From Phialocephala subalpina (taxonomy: Eukaryota > Ascomycota > Leotiomycetes > Helotiales > Mollisiaceae): 64,000 bases of DNA. Positions 32,523 to 44,577 of this stretch are shown in pieces. Made by a program: the position numbers and the translations under genes. Location of the stretch: positions 345,686 through 409,685 of the forward strand of contig FJOG01000038.1 of the NCBI GenBank assembly GCA_900073065.1, in the 5' to 3' direction. The stretch's first letter is position 1. Every line of letters starts with the position of its first letter. The notes beneath the pieces are model-generated. The model ran no database searches, was not told the origin of the DNA, and saw only the letters and a program-made list of their open reading frames with translations.

Positions 32523-33044
32523 ATGGTCAAAACACGGTCCATGCAGCGACTCGCGGAGGAAAAAACCATGCACTCCCCATTCCTCAAGCTCCCGGCTGAG
32601 CTCCGCAACATCATCTATGGACTCCTCCTTATCAACAAAGGAATCATCCGCATCCCATCACCTTACCGCAAGAACGCCCAGAGATCTGTCCCGCGTCCCA
32701 AGAAAAATCTTCGATGTATCTTGCGCACAAATAAGCAAATTTATCAAGAGACGCGCACCGTCTTTTATTCATCTAACAGATTCCTCATCGGTAACGGCTG
32801 GTATGGATGCAAGATAGACGCAAACCTCCATGCTTTGGGGCTGTTCCTGAAGCGAGTCCCAAAGGGCTGTATCTCGATGATCACCAAGGTCTCGTTGTGC
32901 ATGTTGTTCGAGCAGTGGAACGAATCTCATCGGGTGGATACAACTACTTGTGAACACCTCCTCGAATGTTGTAGCATCTTACAGACACGATTTACAGGTC
33001 TGAAATCATTGAGTGTCAATTGCAGGATTGAAGGCTTTGAATGA
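32523..33044 (+). CDS. 2EXR/F-box-like protein, truncated array copy E
   Basis: ATG at 32523 (MVKTRSMQRLAEEK) leads into FLKLPAELRNIIYGLLLI, LRTNKQIYQETRTVFYSSN, FLIGNGWYG and LFLKRVPKGCISMI, then RFTGLKSLSVN and a stop at 33042-33044. That makes 173 aa, against 260 in copy D. After the stop the same frame stays open for about 50 codons but is no longer family-like, so the C-terminal third is lost. An upstream in-frame ATG at 32334 exists, but the extra residues look like leader sequence. It may still be expressed as a short 2EXR-only protein or be a pseudogene. Confidence 0.65.
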   Translation: MVKTRSMQRLAEEKTMHSPFLKLPAELRNIIYGLLLINKGIIRIPSPYRKNAQRSVPRPKKNLRCILRTNKQIYQETRTVFYSSNRFLIGNGWYGCKIDANLHALGLFLKRVPKGCISMITKVSLCMLFEQWNESHRVDTTTCEHLLECCSILQTRFTGLKSLSVNCRIEGFE

Positions 33045-33284
33045 CTAGAGGCTCTGGATACAGAAATGGGGTCACTGCCGGACACGGATTTGCCATGGCG
33101 GGTCATCACCGTTCTGCGGTTTTCTCGGCTTTTCCTTCAGATTCTCCGGGCCAGGTGGAGGAATGTTTAGCTTCTCTTTCTAGCGCTTTAGCATATGTTA
33201 TACCCTAATTATAACTAGGCGGTCGGCGAACTAGTCTTCAAGGACTACTCGATAGGATTAAGTTTGTGCTTTGCAGAGAGCATT

Positions 33285-33472
33285 TATGAGATGCTACGAG
33301 GTCTGGGCATCATTCCGTGGGTAAAATATCGTATTGTTAAGTCTAGAGAGCTAGCTAAGGGAGGAGAATGAGGATATAAGGGTCTGTGAGATTACCCCTG
33401 AGCTGTACTACATATGGAATGAGAGTTTGACCCACTACACGTGATCAGCAACTGACAGCATTTAGGCGCAAT
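33285..33472. repeat. dispersed repeat, copy 2
   Basis: Inverted partner of 28347-28535. Shared landmarks: ATGAGATGCTACGAGGTCTG, GAGAGCTAGCTAAGGGAGGA and GACCCACTACACGTGA. Here the frame contains LRGLGIIPWVKYRIVK, the same protein-like tail as in copy 1 with several substitutions. It lies downstream of truncated copy E. Confidence 0.65.
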
Positions 33473-33923
33473 TTCTTGATAGAGATATAGTCTTTTCATA
33501 GCAATCAGACTCTCCTGTCACTTTTGAGACTTTGATAATGTCAGTGAATACCCTCGAGCTCGAAACCATATAATTAATGTATGCCAGTAAAGGTGAATTG
33601 ATTATCACGTTTGAGCTGGGAAGACACTGCCGTCAAAATCTTGGTTCGGCTACGCCTCGCCATCTCACAAAGTCGACACCTCGACACCTCGACACAACCC
33701 AACGCCTTCGCAAAGATTAACGCATAAAACTCTACGATCACCAAGCCTTTCTCCAAAACAGCCAGCTTATCACGCGCAACCGCAAACACTTTCCTTCCAC
33801 AAATTCTTAACCACTTCTCGACACTCTCACTTACGCAACTTCCCACACACGCGCAACACCATCGCAGCTCCTCGGCGTTCCTTCGACGACTTCAAATTCT
33901 CCTTCGACACTATCATCTTCGCA

Positions 33924-34730
33924 ATGGACTCCGCGGCTCTGATGTCCCAGCCATCCTCGGTGAAGCAAGACGAGATCCAACCCTTTCCATTTCTCAAGCT
34001 TCTACCCGAGGTCAGAAATATGGTCCACGAACTTCTCCTCTTCGACGGCAAACCAATCCGTATCATGACACCGAAGAGCGAGACAGAGAAGACACCTACA
34101 GAGGGTAACGATACCATCGGTACCAACCAAGCTCCTATTGTTCGTAGCATTCTTGGTGCCAACAAATACACTTGGAGGCACGAACCTTATTCTACTCTAT
34201 CAACACTTTTATCGCAGGCAATGGTTGGTATGGATCCACAAGGGAGGGGAACCAGCACACTCTAGAGCTCATTGTCAAACAAGTTCCTCGCACTTGCATC
34301 TCCCAAATCAAGAAGGTTCACCTAGCTCTTAAGTCCGATACGATCTGGAAGCACCGGACAGATCTTGTGCGATATTCCATGGATTAGTATAGTGTTGAGC
34401 AATTCCGCGATCTGTGCGGAATCCTACAAAGTCGATTTACGGGTATCGATTCCTTGACTATCCAGAGTGAGACAGGTCTTGGGAGAAAAACGCTCTGAAA
34501 TACTTTCTCAGTCATGGACTTGGGAAGTTGATGGTGGAAAGTCCCAAGTCTTTGGTGGAAAGGATATTAGAAACTCGATCAGCATTGCAGTTGAGGTTCT
34601 ACTTCTAGCCTGAACACCTAAGGAAATCAACTTCCAGCAATATCTTACACTCACGGATGCCGAGAAAGAGGAATTCCGCAGAGTAGTACTGAATAGGAGA
34701 GTCAACAAGGATTTCGAAATCAAGATGTGA
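33924..34730 (+). pseudogene. 2EXR pseudogene, array copy F
   Basis: ATG at 33924; PFLKLLPEVRNMVHELLLF and RSILGANK are in frame. Then a 2-nt loss within the NKQI codons shifts the frame, after which LEARTLFYSIN, TFIAGNGWYGSTREGN and VPRTCISQIKKVHLAL continue. A TAG at 34385-34387 interrupts, and FRDLCGILQSRFTGIDSLTI follows, then further stops before the family-like tail EFRRVVLNRRVNKDFEIKM with stop at 34728-34730. The full gene length is therefore recognisable, with at least one frameshift and several stops. Confidence 0.8.
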
Positions 34731-35475
34731 TGAAAGGACGAGCTATTCAGTCTGGTCATAGTTTGGGAGCCCGGAATGTTTCAGATAATTGGGTTGCGAG
34801 AGGAGTAGAAAGTGATTTGCAGTCTGGGACACGTCTGGGGCGCTGTTCTCAAAGCTCTGGGACTCGAGAAATCAATGGGGTGGTGGAATTTGGGGATACA
34901 AGCTTTCTTTCTTACAAATCTGAGCTTCTGGGTGTGGATATAATACATAAGCTGGCATCGATGGAGGTATCACAATGGTCTCTTGAGGCTTTCCAGATGA
35001 GTCGGGGGATCTTATTGGAATGGAAGAGAACTTGCACACTTTTTCTTAGTAACCGATACTCTCTTTTCACAACTTGTTGGACTGAAGTCGTTTCAATAAA
35101 TTCAGTTTTGACCTCAACATATCGCCGGGATCAACAGACGGTAAAGCTGAGTTCGCCTCCAAAAAGGGAAGGCGCTACTGCAAAGGTATGTTGTGACGAG
35201 ATTCGACCCTGAACACCCTTCAAGGTTCGACAGCACATCCATCCTTACATCTTCGCAACGTCTCGGAGGATCCAACTTTCTAGTCGTGTTTGCCATCTCG
35301 CCATTTCCAATACAAGCAAAGTACATCGCGACGACAGCACGAAATCTCGCGCAAGTCCCTCGTTCTTCCGTGCTTGGAAACTTCAAATTCTCAACTTTGT
35401 TTGCGCTGCTTTCCCACACATCGAGCATACCACAACACAAACGCAACATCGTGCGCCTCCATCAACGTCTCCGCA

Positions 35476-36234
35476 ATGTCTTCCGAGGTTGCAAAGCTGC
35501 AACAGCTCTCCCTTGTCCCACAGAACAAGGAACAGTTCTTCCTCTTCCTCAAGCTCCCAAGCGAACTTCGAAATCTCATATACGAACTCGTCGTCGTCGA
35601 ATACAATGGATACATCTGGATCACCTCACTATCGCGCAAGAAGGGTTCGAAGAAGAATGTCCGAAGCATTCTGGAGGTGAACAAGCAGATCCGCCAAGAA
35701 ATAATCCCCTTGTTCTACTCGTTGAACACATTTGTCGTCGGTAACGGGCGGTTTGGCTCTACGAGAGTGGACAACGAGTACCTAGGGATTATATCTCTAG
35801 AATCAAGTCCTTGTGGCTACGAGTTCTATTTCATACCATCTACGAAAACTCTGACAACCCCGATCCCAATCGAGTAGAGTACTATATGGACCACTCTACC
35901 GTTAACAATTTCGTCGATTTGTGCAAGCTCATTCAGAGACGATTTGATAGTCTCGAGAATTTGGCTGTGGTGAGCAATCACAGCGGTGACCCGAGGACTT
36001 CGAGGCCAACTCTATTTACTCGCCCATTTATCTAGCATGTTAATAGCCAAAAGCAAGCTTAGGGATACAGTTAAGAGCTTATTACTAAACAAGCCACTCA
36101 AGTACATCGAATTCTACCAGAAGCTCAAGCTTACTACCGCCAAGAGCGCGAGGCTTTGAACGATGCTTTTCAGAGAGAATGCGATTAAGGATTTGAAATT
36201 CAACTTTGCCGACTCTCATTCTAGCAAGATGTGA
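35476..36234 (+). pseudogene. 2EXR pseudogene, array copy G
   Basis: ATG at 35476 (MSSEVAKLQQLSLVPQN). FLFLKLPSELRNLIYELVVV, LEVNKQIRQEIIPLFYSLN and TFVVGNGRFGSTRVDN are intact. The LHGLKLFLKRVP segment is deleted and the frame shifts near 35790, after which YISRIKSLWLRVLFHTIYE, YYMDHSTVNNFVDLCKLI and RFDSLENLAVV continue to a stop near 36035. A decayed tail (KPLKYIEFYQKL, NAIKDLKFNF) reaches the ancestral stop at 36232-36234. Confidence 0.8.
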
Positions 36235-36945
36235 ATGGCAAATATCTGTGAGGATGATCTTGCGACTTGCAATCAAGCTATCGGTTAAGCATTGTCTAGG
36301 GCCTTCCTAGAAATTCGATATTCGAGAGGAGGTGCATTACACTTCCGGAGCTGTCATGAGGAGGAGGACGTAGGATGAAGTAACCACGGAGTAGCTTCGC
36401 GGCTTGTCTTGACTAGGAGGAGAAATGTTCTTCTCGATAAGAATGTAATGATCATCTACAAAAAATTCATCGCGAAGTATTGGAGCACCAGCAAGTGAAC
36501 GTGACACAACAGACCAACAGTATTACTCACACGCTTTAAGCTTAAAAGCCGTTTTTGTGAAGCTAAATGATGTGGCACTTTGATCTGCTATGAATGAACT
36601 ACTGAAAGGTACCTTGACGTTTTCCTTCCACCAAAATTCTCAAAGTCCCAGTCTCTCTTATAATTCTCTTTCTTGACGCCTTTTTGCAGGCCAAAAGCGC
36701 GCTAAAATCGACGCTACGAGCTTTCGTGTTTACTTCAGCCTTTCGTCCCATGGAAAAGATCTTTCAACATTGAAAATTTCGCTCCGCAAAGTCATCGCTC
36801 AAGAGGTCTTGGGTCAGGACTCTAAAGTATCTTCAAGAGCCGGTAAGTCATTTGTGTACTCTGCATTGCAGCGTATTCTTGCTAAATTGTTATCTTCAGA
36901 TTCGTCCGCAATCAAATTCAGGCCCCAACCGTGAAATCAGCCAAG

Positions 36946-37731
36946 ATGTCACAAGCCGATCTAAATATCCCATTGAGTTTGCTCAAGGTCGACTCTGGAC
37001 CACTCACGGAGTTCAAATACTTTACCAAGCTCGCTCCCGAGATGCGCAATAGCATCTACAAGCTACTCCTCATCTCCAGCACTCCGGTTCGCATCAACGG
37101 CTATCGCTCGAATCGACGAACTTCCCAAAAGCCACCTCTCAAAGCTACATTCCGAAACCTTCTCGAGGTCAACAAGCAGATCAATTCCGAAGTCCAGCCA
37201 ATCTTCTTCTCGATCAACACATTTTTCATCGAAGGCCAAGCAAGCTATGGAGCGGAGCACTGGAACTACCTGAACCGCTTCCTCGCTTTCGCCAACACCA
37301 CCCCCCTAGAAATGCGAGTCCATATCCGAAATCTCCACTTCGAAATACGCCTGACTCCCGAAGTCCCTTCTCCTCGTGGATATTCAGAGGACTATGTCTT
37401 CGAGAACAACCTCAGAGATGTCCGAGCAATCTGCAGAGCTCTGCCAACATGCTTTCCTAGACTGGAGAGCTTGAATGTCGAACTTAGAATCAGATCACCC
37501 TGCAACCTTCGGACTTGCTTTTCATACTTTACCTTGCGGGAAAACACGGACGCGATAGCAGACTTGTTTCTGCCCTTGCAAACAATGCCTAAATTAGAGG
37601 AGCTGGTTTGGGACGCGATCCCGAGCATAGATTTGAGCTGGATTGCAGATCGATTGTCTGGAGAAGATACACGTTATGTTGTGTTTGATGGATGGAAGAG
37701 GAAGAGAACGTCGTTCAATGTCGAGGGATGA
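36946..37731 (+). CDS. 2EXR/F-box-like protein, array copy H
   Basis: Intact 261-aa frame. I start at ATG 36946 (MSQADLNIPLSLLK); the frame is open upstream but has only a GTG. Motifs: FKYFTKLAPEMRNSIYKLLL, LLEVNKQINSEVQPIFFSIN, TFFIEGQASYG (instead of the usual GNGxWGS), FPRLESLNVEL, and a tail with LPLQTMPKLEELVWD. More diverged from copy D than C, E, F and G are, and closer in its KLAPEMRN start to copies I and J. A good GTAAGT donor at 36843 and CAG acceptors at 36873 or 36899 suggest a 5' leader intron. Confidence 0.83.
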   Translation: MSQADLNIPLSLLKVDSGPLTEFKYFTKLAPEMRNSIYKLLLISSTPVRINGYRSNRRTSQKPPLKATFRNLLEVNKQINSEVQPIFFSINTFFIEGQASYGAEHWNYLNRFLAFANTTPLEMRVHIRNLHFEIRLTPEVPSPRGYSEDYVFENNLRDVRAICRALPTCFPRLESLNVELRIRSPCNLRTCFSYFTLRENTDAIADLFLPLQTMPKLEELVWDAIPSIDLSWIADRLSGEDTRYVVFDGWKRKRTSFNVEG

Positions 37732-38599
37732 AGTGTTAGGGAAGAGTCTTGGTCTAGAGTCTCCGGGTGGGAGTAGGCTGGTCGGTCGACTGCCATTTCA
37801 CAGTCAGTACGCCCTTGTGTAAAGTTGAACGTTCCTTGTGCTGTAGTACAATAAAAATGCCGAGGTTTGACTTTGTTTCTGTAGAGTGGGATACCCTCAA
37901 ACTCTTTATTAATTTTCCCTGTTGCTGGTCTCAGTTTAGTCTGCGGACGTGAGCAGTGGCCGCTTTAACCTGGTCTGGGAGCGAGCATGCCTCAGTACTA
38001 CCTGAGCAACCTGAGAACATGGCAGTGTCAGCCTGAGCATGCACTAAGAGGCATGTTTTAGTATCCAAAGGGCTCGTTCTAGCTCCCTTGAGGCTCGGTC
38101 ATACTTTCCTGATATTTTCTCCAGGCGCAGATCTTAATTTAGCCCTTAAAATCCCAGCGAGATTCTTCCAGAACCAACTTGGATCCATATTCCCCTAAGC
38201 ACACGAAACAAAGGGCTCGCCCTTATTCTTCCGCAACGTCTCTGAAACGTTGATTAAAGTGATTTTATACAACACAAAATCTCGGTAGCTCTTATTTTCC
38301 TCCTCATTGCTTCTAATCTTTCAACGTTATACGTTACTCGTGTATTTTTCCTCTCTTTCTCCTAAGTTTTATCTGCTTATAAAAGGCAAGGCGCTAAGGT
38401 GCATTAATGGCAGGTTCAGCTTCTTTAAAAGGGACATTTACCAGTTCCATCTCAATAAATAGTTAAGATAATTGCAGCTCACATATATATCCTCTTCATG
38501 GACAGTCAACAAGGGGCCGTGCAGTGAGTGTGACCGAATATGTCTAAGTTTGCAAATTCCAATTCTCTTTCACACAAATACGTTTGATTCGTTCTTACA
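37732..38599. other. convergent intergenic region
   Basis: Holds the 3' ends of copy H and of the dynamin-like gene. CTGAGCA/CCTGAGAACATG-type short repeats near 37975-38045; otherwise featureless. Confidence 0.35.
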
Positions 38600-41453
38600 T
38601 CACCCTTCGTGCTCCTTCGTCCTCCTCCATGTTTGGTCCGCAATCCTCATTGCATCCTCTAGCCTCTTGATCTTATCAATAGTGTCCTTCCGAAGATTAA
38701 TCACAGATTTGTCTTCGCCTCCTAGCATCTCAATTCTTTCCTCTGATAGGCTGAGGATATAATCAGTAGAGAGACCCAGGACAGGTCCATGCTTGTCTTG
38801 GAAAAAAGGCTCGACTATGCGATGTTGGATGTGAGATAGGAAATCTTCGAGTGCTATCTGGTGGATTGTTAGACTCTATTCGTGAGATGGATACAGTATG
38901 GCGTATGGCATTAGGAGGCCGGATGTAGTTCGGAAGCGGGCATAACTCACCTCGTAGTATGCTTTCAGCAAGTCATGTATCTCATCTTCGGTATTCTGAA
39001 CACCGCGGGGGTGCATTTGGTCAAACAAGTCGTTGATGTTATCGAGATCCACAATTGCCCACGACCCAAAGACCTGCGGAATAGTCTTGAGATTACTGGG
39101 ATCCGGGCTTACCATAAGCTTCAATAAGAAATTTTCCGGCGGATTTGTCTTCCGGTATCTTTCCAGCGCACCCCTGAATCGGGCGTGCTGTGCCTCGGTG
39201 ACCTTTTCGAGGAACAGCTTGTTGCTAGTCTGCAACGGGAAAGTGGTGATTTCGTGACAGAGAGTCTGTAGTCTCTCAATTGCTTGTTTCTCTGCACGAT
39301 CTTTGAAGCTAGAAATGGCGTCCTCCAGGTCGTTCCTCGTGAAGGCAGGTGCGTTGAGGTGTTTGCATACTTCGGCCAGGATTTTCATGGCAACGTTCTC
39401 GCTCATCTTCACTATCGATTCCAGATGATCTTGACCGAGCTTCTGCCATTTACTTGTCTGTTTTCGAAATAGAGGTTTCAAAACTGCTGGATTGGACATG
39501 CCTGGCAATTCTTGACCTTGGTTTGTGCGGATCTGAATTCGAATTTCTTTATACAAGTCCGCCTTTTTGTCAGTGGTTGATGCCGCCTAAAAAAAACTTA
39601 GCTAATGAATTCCGAGAGTATGCTACTGATTTCGTGAGCATGGGGAACCTACAAGGGATGTTCTTGAAGATTTCGACGTTGCATCAACATTGTTGGCTCC
39701 ATCGGCAATCTCAAGAAACTCGAAGAAATTTCCATTCAGCCTCATTTTGTCTGCAAAGATTTCTGCTGCGTGGTGGGCCATTCCGCGGAGCTTCATCTCA
39801 TTAGATGCCAGCTCTTCGGGAGACTTCAATGCGTAATGAGCTAAATCTTGGTATCTCCCCACTAAAGATAGGAGATACTCTCGTCGCTGAGCAGGATTCG
39901 TTCGATCGTCACCTAGTTGTGCCAAACGTTCTTTCTCTGCAGCCAGTGACTTCGCAATAGTCCTGTGCATTTCCGGGAAAGCTTCTCGAATACGCGTACA
40001 GAGTATATTGGCTAGGAATACTTTGAGCTTAGCTGTCCCACGTTGTTGTTCTGAGATATCCACCCAAGGCGGTTTGCTCAGCGTTATCTTCTCCGCTTGT
40101 TCACGGTCAAGGCGGGAAGCAGGATCCGGTCCGCGATTTTGGACGACAAACCAGCCATTCTGAAGAGTAATGCCTTTGTTTTCCCTTACAGTATGGACAA
40201 TCTTCAAAACTTTTAGTATTCTTCGCATCTTCAAAAGAGAGAACTCACCCCTCTGGCCTCGAGATCATCTATTTTGTCAATTTTGGTGAACACTCCGACC
40301 ACGCGAGAATTTTCAATTTGCTCCGATTTAATCAAGTTCAGGATTGTTTGATTTGATAGATCGCCGGTAGCAGGTGCGACGCAGCTAGAACCAAGTATGA
40401 TTAGCCTTGAGAAGGACAAATGCCAAAGAGGACCTCTCACATAATGATATTTTGAGATTTCTTCATGTACGACGTAACCATTTTTGTAACACCAGCCATT
40501 TCTTGTGCCGTTATCCCATCTATTGGCGCGTTGAATACGCCAGGTACGTCGAGTATGCCAAAATGTGAACGGGTCGGGCCAGACAGCTCAATCTTCAAAA
40601 CCTGACTGGAGAAATTCTTCCTGCTAGGTCCAGACCCTTGGAGGATTCCCATATAATGGCTTGCCTATCACTAAGTAAGCGTCTGTCTTTCTAATTATGT
40701 AGAGCTTTACAGCGTACCTGCTCCACAGTTTCTTCAAAAACTTTAGATGTCATGGATGGAAGGGCGCGGTTGAAGTTTCCAATCCGCTCTTTATTCTCCT
40801 GATAACCAAATAAATCGATGTCACCAGACTCGATGGAAACATGAATCATCGGAGATGTGCCAGGCTCTGTCCTCCGAGATATGATGCGTGTAGCAAATCG
40901 AGTACACAAGCCGCCGCCGACGGTGAAGGGAATGTCAGTCAAGCTTTGAAGCAAGGATGACTTTCCCGCTGATTGCTGTCCCACAATTACAAGCTATGCC
41001 TTTGTCAGTTCTTTGGAGGTCAAATTAAGAACCGCTGTAGCTTACTTGAGGCAAATCAAGGTCCTGGCCGGCACCGCATATTCTCAATTCGTCAATGGCG
41101 TCAAAAAGGGCCTTGCTTTGTTCGCTGCCGAACGGGTCTTCACTCAATAGCTGAACATCCTTGGTTGATGAGTCTTTTGATTCTTTGCTAGATGAACTCG
41201 GTGGTTTTGGTTGTTGTCCCTGGTCAGTGCTCTGAGTTTTGCTCTCTGCCGAAGCAGAACCAGCTTGCTTCGTGCCAACGGAATTTGTTGAGCCTGAAGG
41301 TCGTTCCGTGGTTGGGACTCGGATAGAACTGCTTGCTGAAGCATCTTGTTCCGTGCTACTGGAAGTTGGTGGTCTTGAATCTTGATCGGATAGCAGCGGA
41401 TGGGTTGGACTATCCGGTGTGCCCATTGCTGGGTCTTCTTTTGTGCTCTCCAT
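38600..41453 (-). CDS. dynamin-like (Mx/Vps1-type) large GTPase
   Basis: Seven exons assemble in phase to 834 aa: 41453-41046, 40993-40718, 40664-40441, 40384-40249, 40201-39653, 39586-38951 and 38875-38600, with introns of 47-75 nt. Start at ATG 41453 in strong context (CACCATGG). After a Ser/Thr-rich leader of about 110 residues the GTPase domain has P-loop GQQSAGKSS (about 141), GGLCTRFATRI, G3 LDVPG (about 267) and G4 TKID (336-339). A middle/stalk region follows, and a GED-like helical tail (HQIALEDFLSHIQHRIVEPF) ends the protein. No PH or transmembrane segment is seen, which resembles fungal Mx-like dynamins rather than classical dynamin. Such GTPases polymerise on membranes; the substrate membrane here is unknown. 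It sits in the middle of the 2EXR array and appears intact. Confidence 0.92.
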
Positions 41454-42235
41454 GGTGACAACTTGACGCAGACGACCAAAGCCTAAGACATTACGGAGAA
41501 GACACCTTATAATGCGTAACAATAACCACAAAATTCTATCCCACTATTTATGTTGCTCTTCTGCAATGGGCTGAAGTACTATCGGCAGGTGTTTCTAAGA
41601 CACGGGCGACCAACCCGGCGACCTGGAGACGAGCCCCGCGTTGGCTCCCAGGGGCTGTTAAGCAAATCATCATCGCAACAGTACCGCCCTCAAATTTCCG
41701 ACGTCCAGATTTGACCTCACTAGGCAAGTGAGTTCCAGTCCCTTGTCGATTGTGTTACAGTGTTGCAGAATGCTCATCGAGAACTGTTGGGACGAGCATC
41801 AAACATGACAAGCATGCAGCAGCATGCCATGTTTCTCTTTTCCCCCTTTGTGTCAACTTCCAAGGATCAATGCCTGCCAAGCCGTAGTTACCCTGCACAT
41901 GTTTTCTGGGTATTCCCCCGAAACTCCCCATAAGCCAACAATCTTTCTCAGTTTTCATTGGTGACCGGTCGTTTCTCCCGATATCCCGCACTAAACAGTC
42001 CTCCGATTGTGAAACATGCTATGCCCCTGACCTGCAGGTTCATCACCTCAGGCCATCGTGAAGGAAAGAAGGTCCGAGGGAGCTGAGATGTTGGTGTTTG
42101 AAAATGAGTTTGGAACGATCCTCCTTGGTAGAGCAGATGAACTAAACTAAGACCCTATGGGCGGCATAACTATCCCTTGAGAAATCGAGATCAATACTAG
42201 GATATTCTTATCTCGCTTATAGCATTGAAATAACA
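41454..42235. other. 5' flank of the dynamin-like gene
   Basis: Normal-composition intergenic sequence, presumably the promoter of the minus-strand GTPase. No gene supported. Confidence 0.4.
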
Positions 42236-42640
42236 CTATTGAATGCCACTTAAATACGGCCCTTATTTGATAATTTAATAAGTAATTTATAAAGAAGTTT
42301 TTAATAAAAAATAATTTATTTAATAATTATTTATATTAAAAATCAAAATTTAAACTTTATATAATTTAATTATTAAAATTTAAAATAATTTAAATAATCT
42401 AAGAATAATTAATATTTAAATAATAATAATATACTTATTAATTATATATCAAATTTAAAAAAAGATTTAATTAATAATCGTAATAAATTATATTAATATA
42501 ATTAATATTTATAATTTTCAAATTTTGAAAATATAATATTTAAATAATATAATATAACGAAAAACTTTAGCATTTTAAATTTTATTTAAATAACTTTTAT
42601 ACGATATATATGTACTTAAGTCTTGATTGACTTTAATAAT
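42236..42640. repeat. extreme A/T island
   Basis: About 400 bp almost free of G and C (mainly TTTAATAA, TTAAATAATT, TATTAAAAAT type words), with abrupt edges against flanks of ordinary composition. No frame, no clear unit repeat. Most like a heavily RIP-mutated element remnant or an AT-rich relic; terminal repeats cannot be recognised any more. Confidence 0.7.
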
Positions 42641-43086
42641 TATTTTCCTCAAAGTACTCTTACCTTGCTTTTCTATAGCTTTTCTTGAACTTACCTCATA
42701 TATTACGCTTCCAATGACTTTTCTTGCAGGGTGCTTTCTTCGAGTCCTCCCGTTAGCAAGCACCACGCCATCCATAGCCAGATGGAGAAGTCAGCTGGCC
42801 CAACAAATCCTCAGGACCAGACATGTTTTACGCACAGGATACCTTGGAAGATGACTCGCTTACGATCTTGGCGCCACGCACTTCCCATGAGAATATAGCA
42901 CGAGGAAAATCCCTTATTCTTCGTTGTGATATCTATGTAACGACATACCCTGCCTACATAGGAGCTCATCACAAACCATGAGCGAGCACTGGCCCACACA
43001 ACGTCCCATGCTCAGTTTCCAGCGACTTGACACAAGTGTCCCCCTCACCCCGCAAAACGTACATGCATGATACCCCTTCCATCTGC

Positions 43087-43849
43087 CTAAATATTCTCTG
43101 GGAAGAGAGAATCGACGGCAATTTTCCGATGCTCAGTAGACGAACAGACTTGCTTGAGCGTGTCCTGCATCATGGTCCAAATTGTGTCATCTACATCCCG
43201 AAGCTCTATCTGCTTCACCATCATTTCCTCCTTGCCCAGCAGCTTTGCAATTGTCTTTGCTACACCCAATAATCCTAGTGGTGGCATCCTTTCCTCTTGT
43301 TTATACCAATCAAGTGGTCCCTCTGTCACGGCTTCGATGAGAACAGAATTGGCGGCTTGAAGTACTTGTTGAATGCTCGAATGACGGCCTGGAGTTCCTT
43401 CAATTGCAGGGGGTATTGGTAGTATTCGTCGGGATACTGCGCATAATAGAGACGAACCTCAATGGTGACGTTCTGGATTTGAGCAAAAAATTCTTCTGGT
43501 ACTCGGGAAATGAATTGCTTCAGGCCGTGGAGGTTGGTAACATAGTAGAACCCCAATTTCCATTCCCGATGTTAAAGGTATTGAAGGAGTAGAATATGGA
43601 GCTGACTTCCCTGCTGAAGGCTTTGTTGACGCGAGCGAGGGAGAGAAAGTTGTTGCTCTTGGCCTTCTTCCAACCCTGGGATGAGGTGATCAGGGTGGGC
43701 TCGTCGTCAACGACAAGGAGTTTGTAGATACTGTTTCTGATTCGGGGGCAAGGCGGTGGAAGTAATCGAAGGATGCTGGGGCTTCAATCAACGTGTTGAC
43801 GGATTTCGATGTGCTGGAGCTCTGGACTGACGCTTGAGTAGGTATTCAT
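43087..43849 (-). pseudogene. 2EXR pseudogene, array copy I
   Basis: Minus-strand copy with at least three frame changes. Start MNTYSSVSPELQH at 43849; a shifted frame has SFDYFHRLAPE; one base is lost and IRNSIYKLLVVDDEPTLIT, LARVNKAFSREVSSIFYSFN, TFNIGNGNWGSTM follow. Another base is lost and TNLHGLKQFISRVPEEFFAQI and LKELQAVIRAFNKYFK follow. The C-terminal part, GLLGVAKTIAKLLGKEEM, is again in another frame. The complete domain order survives, so decay is recent. Confidence 0.82.
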
Positions 43850-44577
43850 AGTGATTTTGCGTCAAGATATGGAGGTGTTGAGGTTGCTGTCGATCGTATG
43901 TAGTGTTTCGCAGCTTGGTTGATTTGGAGGTGCGATTGCGAAAGTTGAAGTCGAAGGAATTCAATTCAAAATGATAAGGCTGGGAGGAAAAATTTTCAGC
44001 TCTGTGATAGCCTTGACAGTGAATGAGCGTCTTGAAGCGTCTTGAAGGTGATGATGTGATTAGGCGACAGCTTCCCCTATTCGTTCCTTGCCTTGCAACT
44101 TGCTGGCAAAAGGACAAAAATACAACAGATAAGATCTGTGATATCAGCTTACATGTCTTGGTAAAAGCGATGTATAAATCAAAAGTTCTCATCGTTCCCA
44201 CCACTTGTCTCCTGCCAGATTTACGCAGGTGTGGTTCGGCTACCATGTCTACGCGACACACGACATGTAAACGAAAAACTAGAATGTACCTGACTACCTG
44301 GACTTTACTATCCGACATAAACTTCACCTCTAATTATTAATGCTCTGAACCTTCAATCGGCAAGGACTGTCCTGCTTCTCAAAGAGTGAATTTCAGCACG
44401 TGACCGATCTAAGGCAACAGTCGCCTAGCTTCAATCTCGAGCTGCACCTTTCTTCTAGGTCCATCAAATATCACAGTCACAACAACACCAATGAACTCGA
44501 TCTGGACGAGTTTCCAACGCATAGTATATTCAGGTAAGATCCATATCACTACGAACCACGAGAATATAATTAACACG

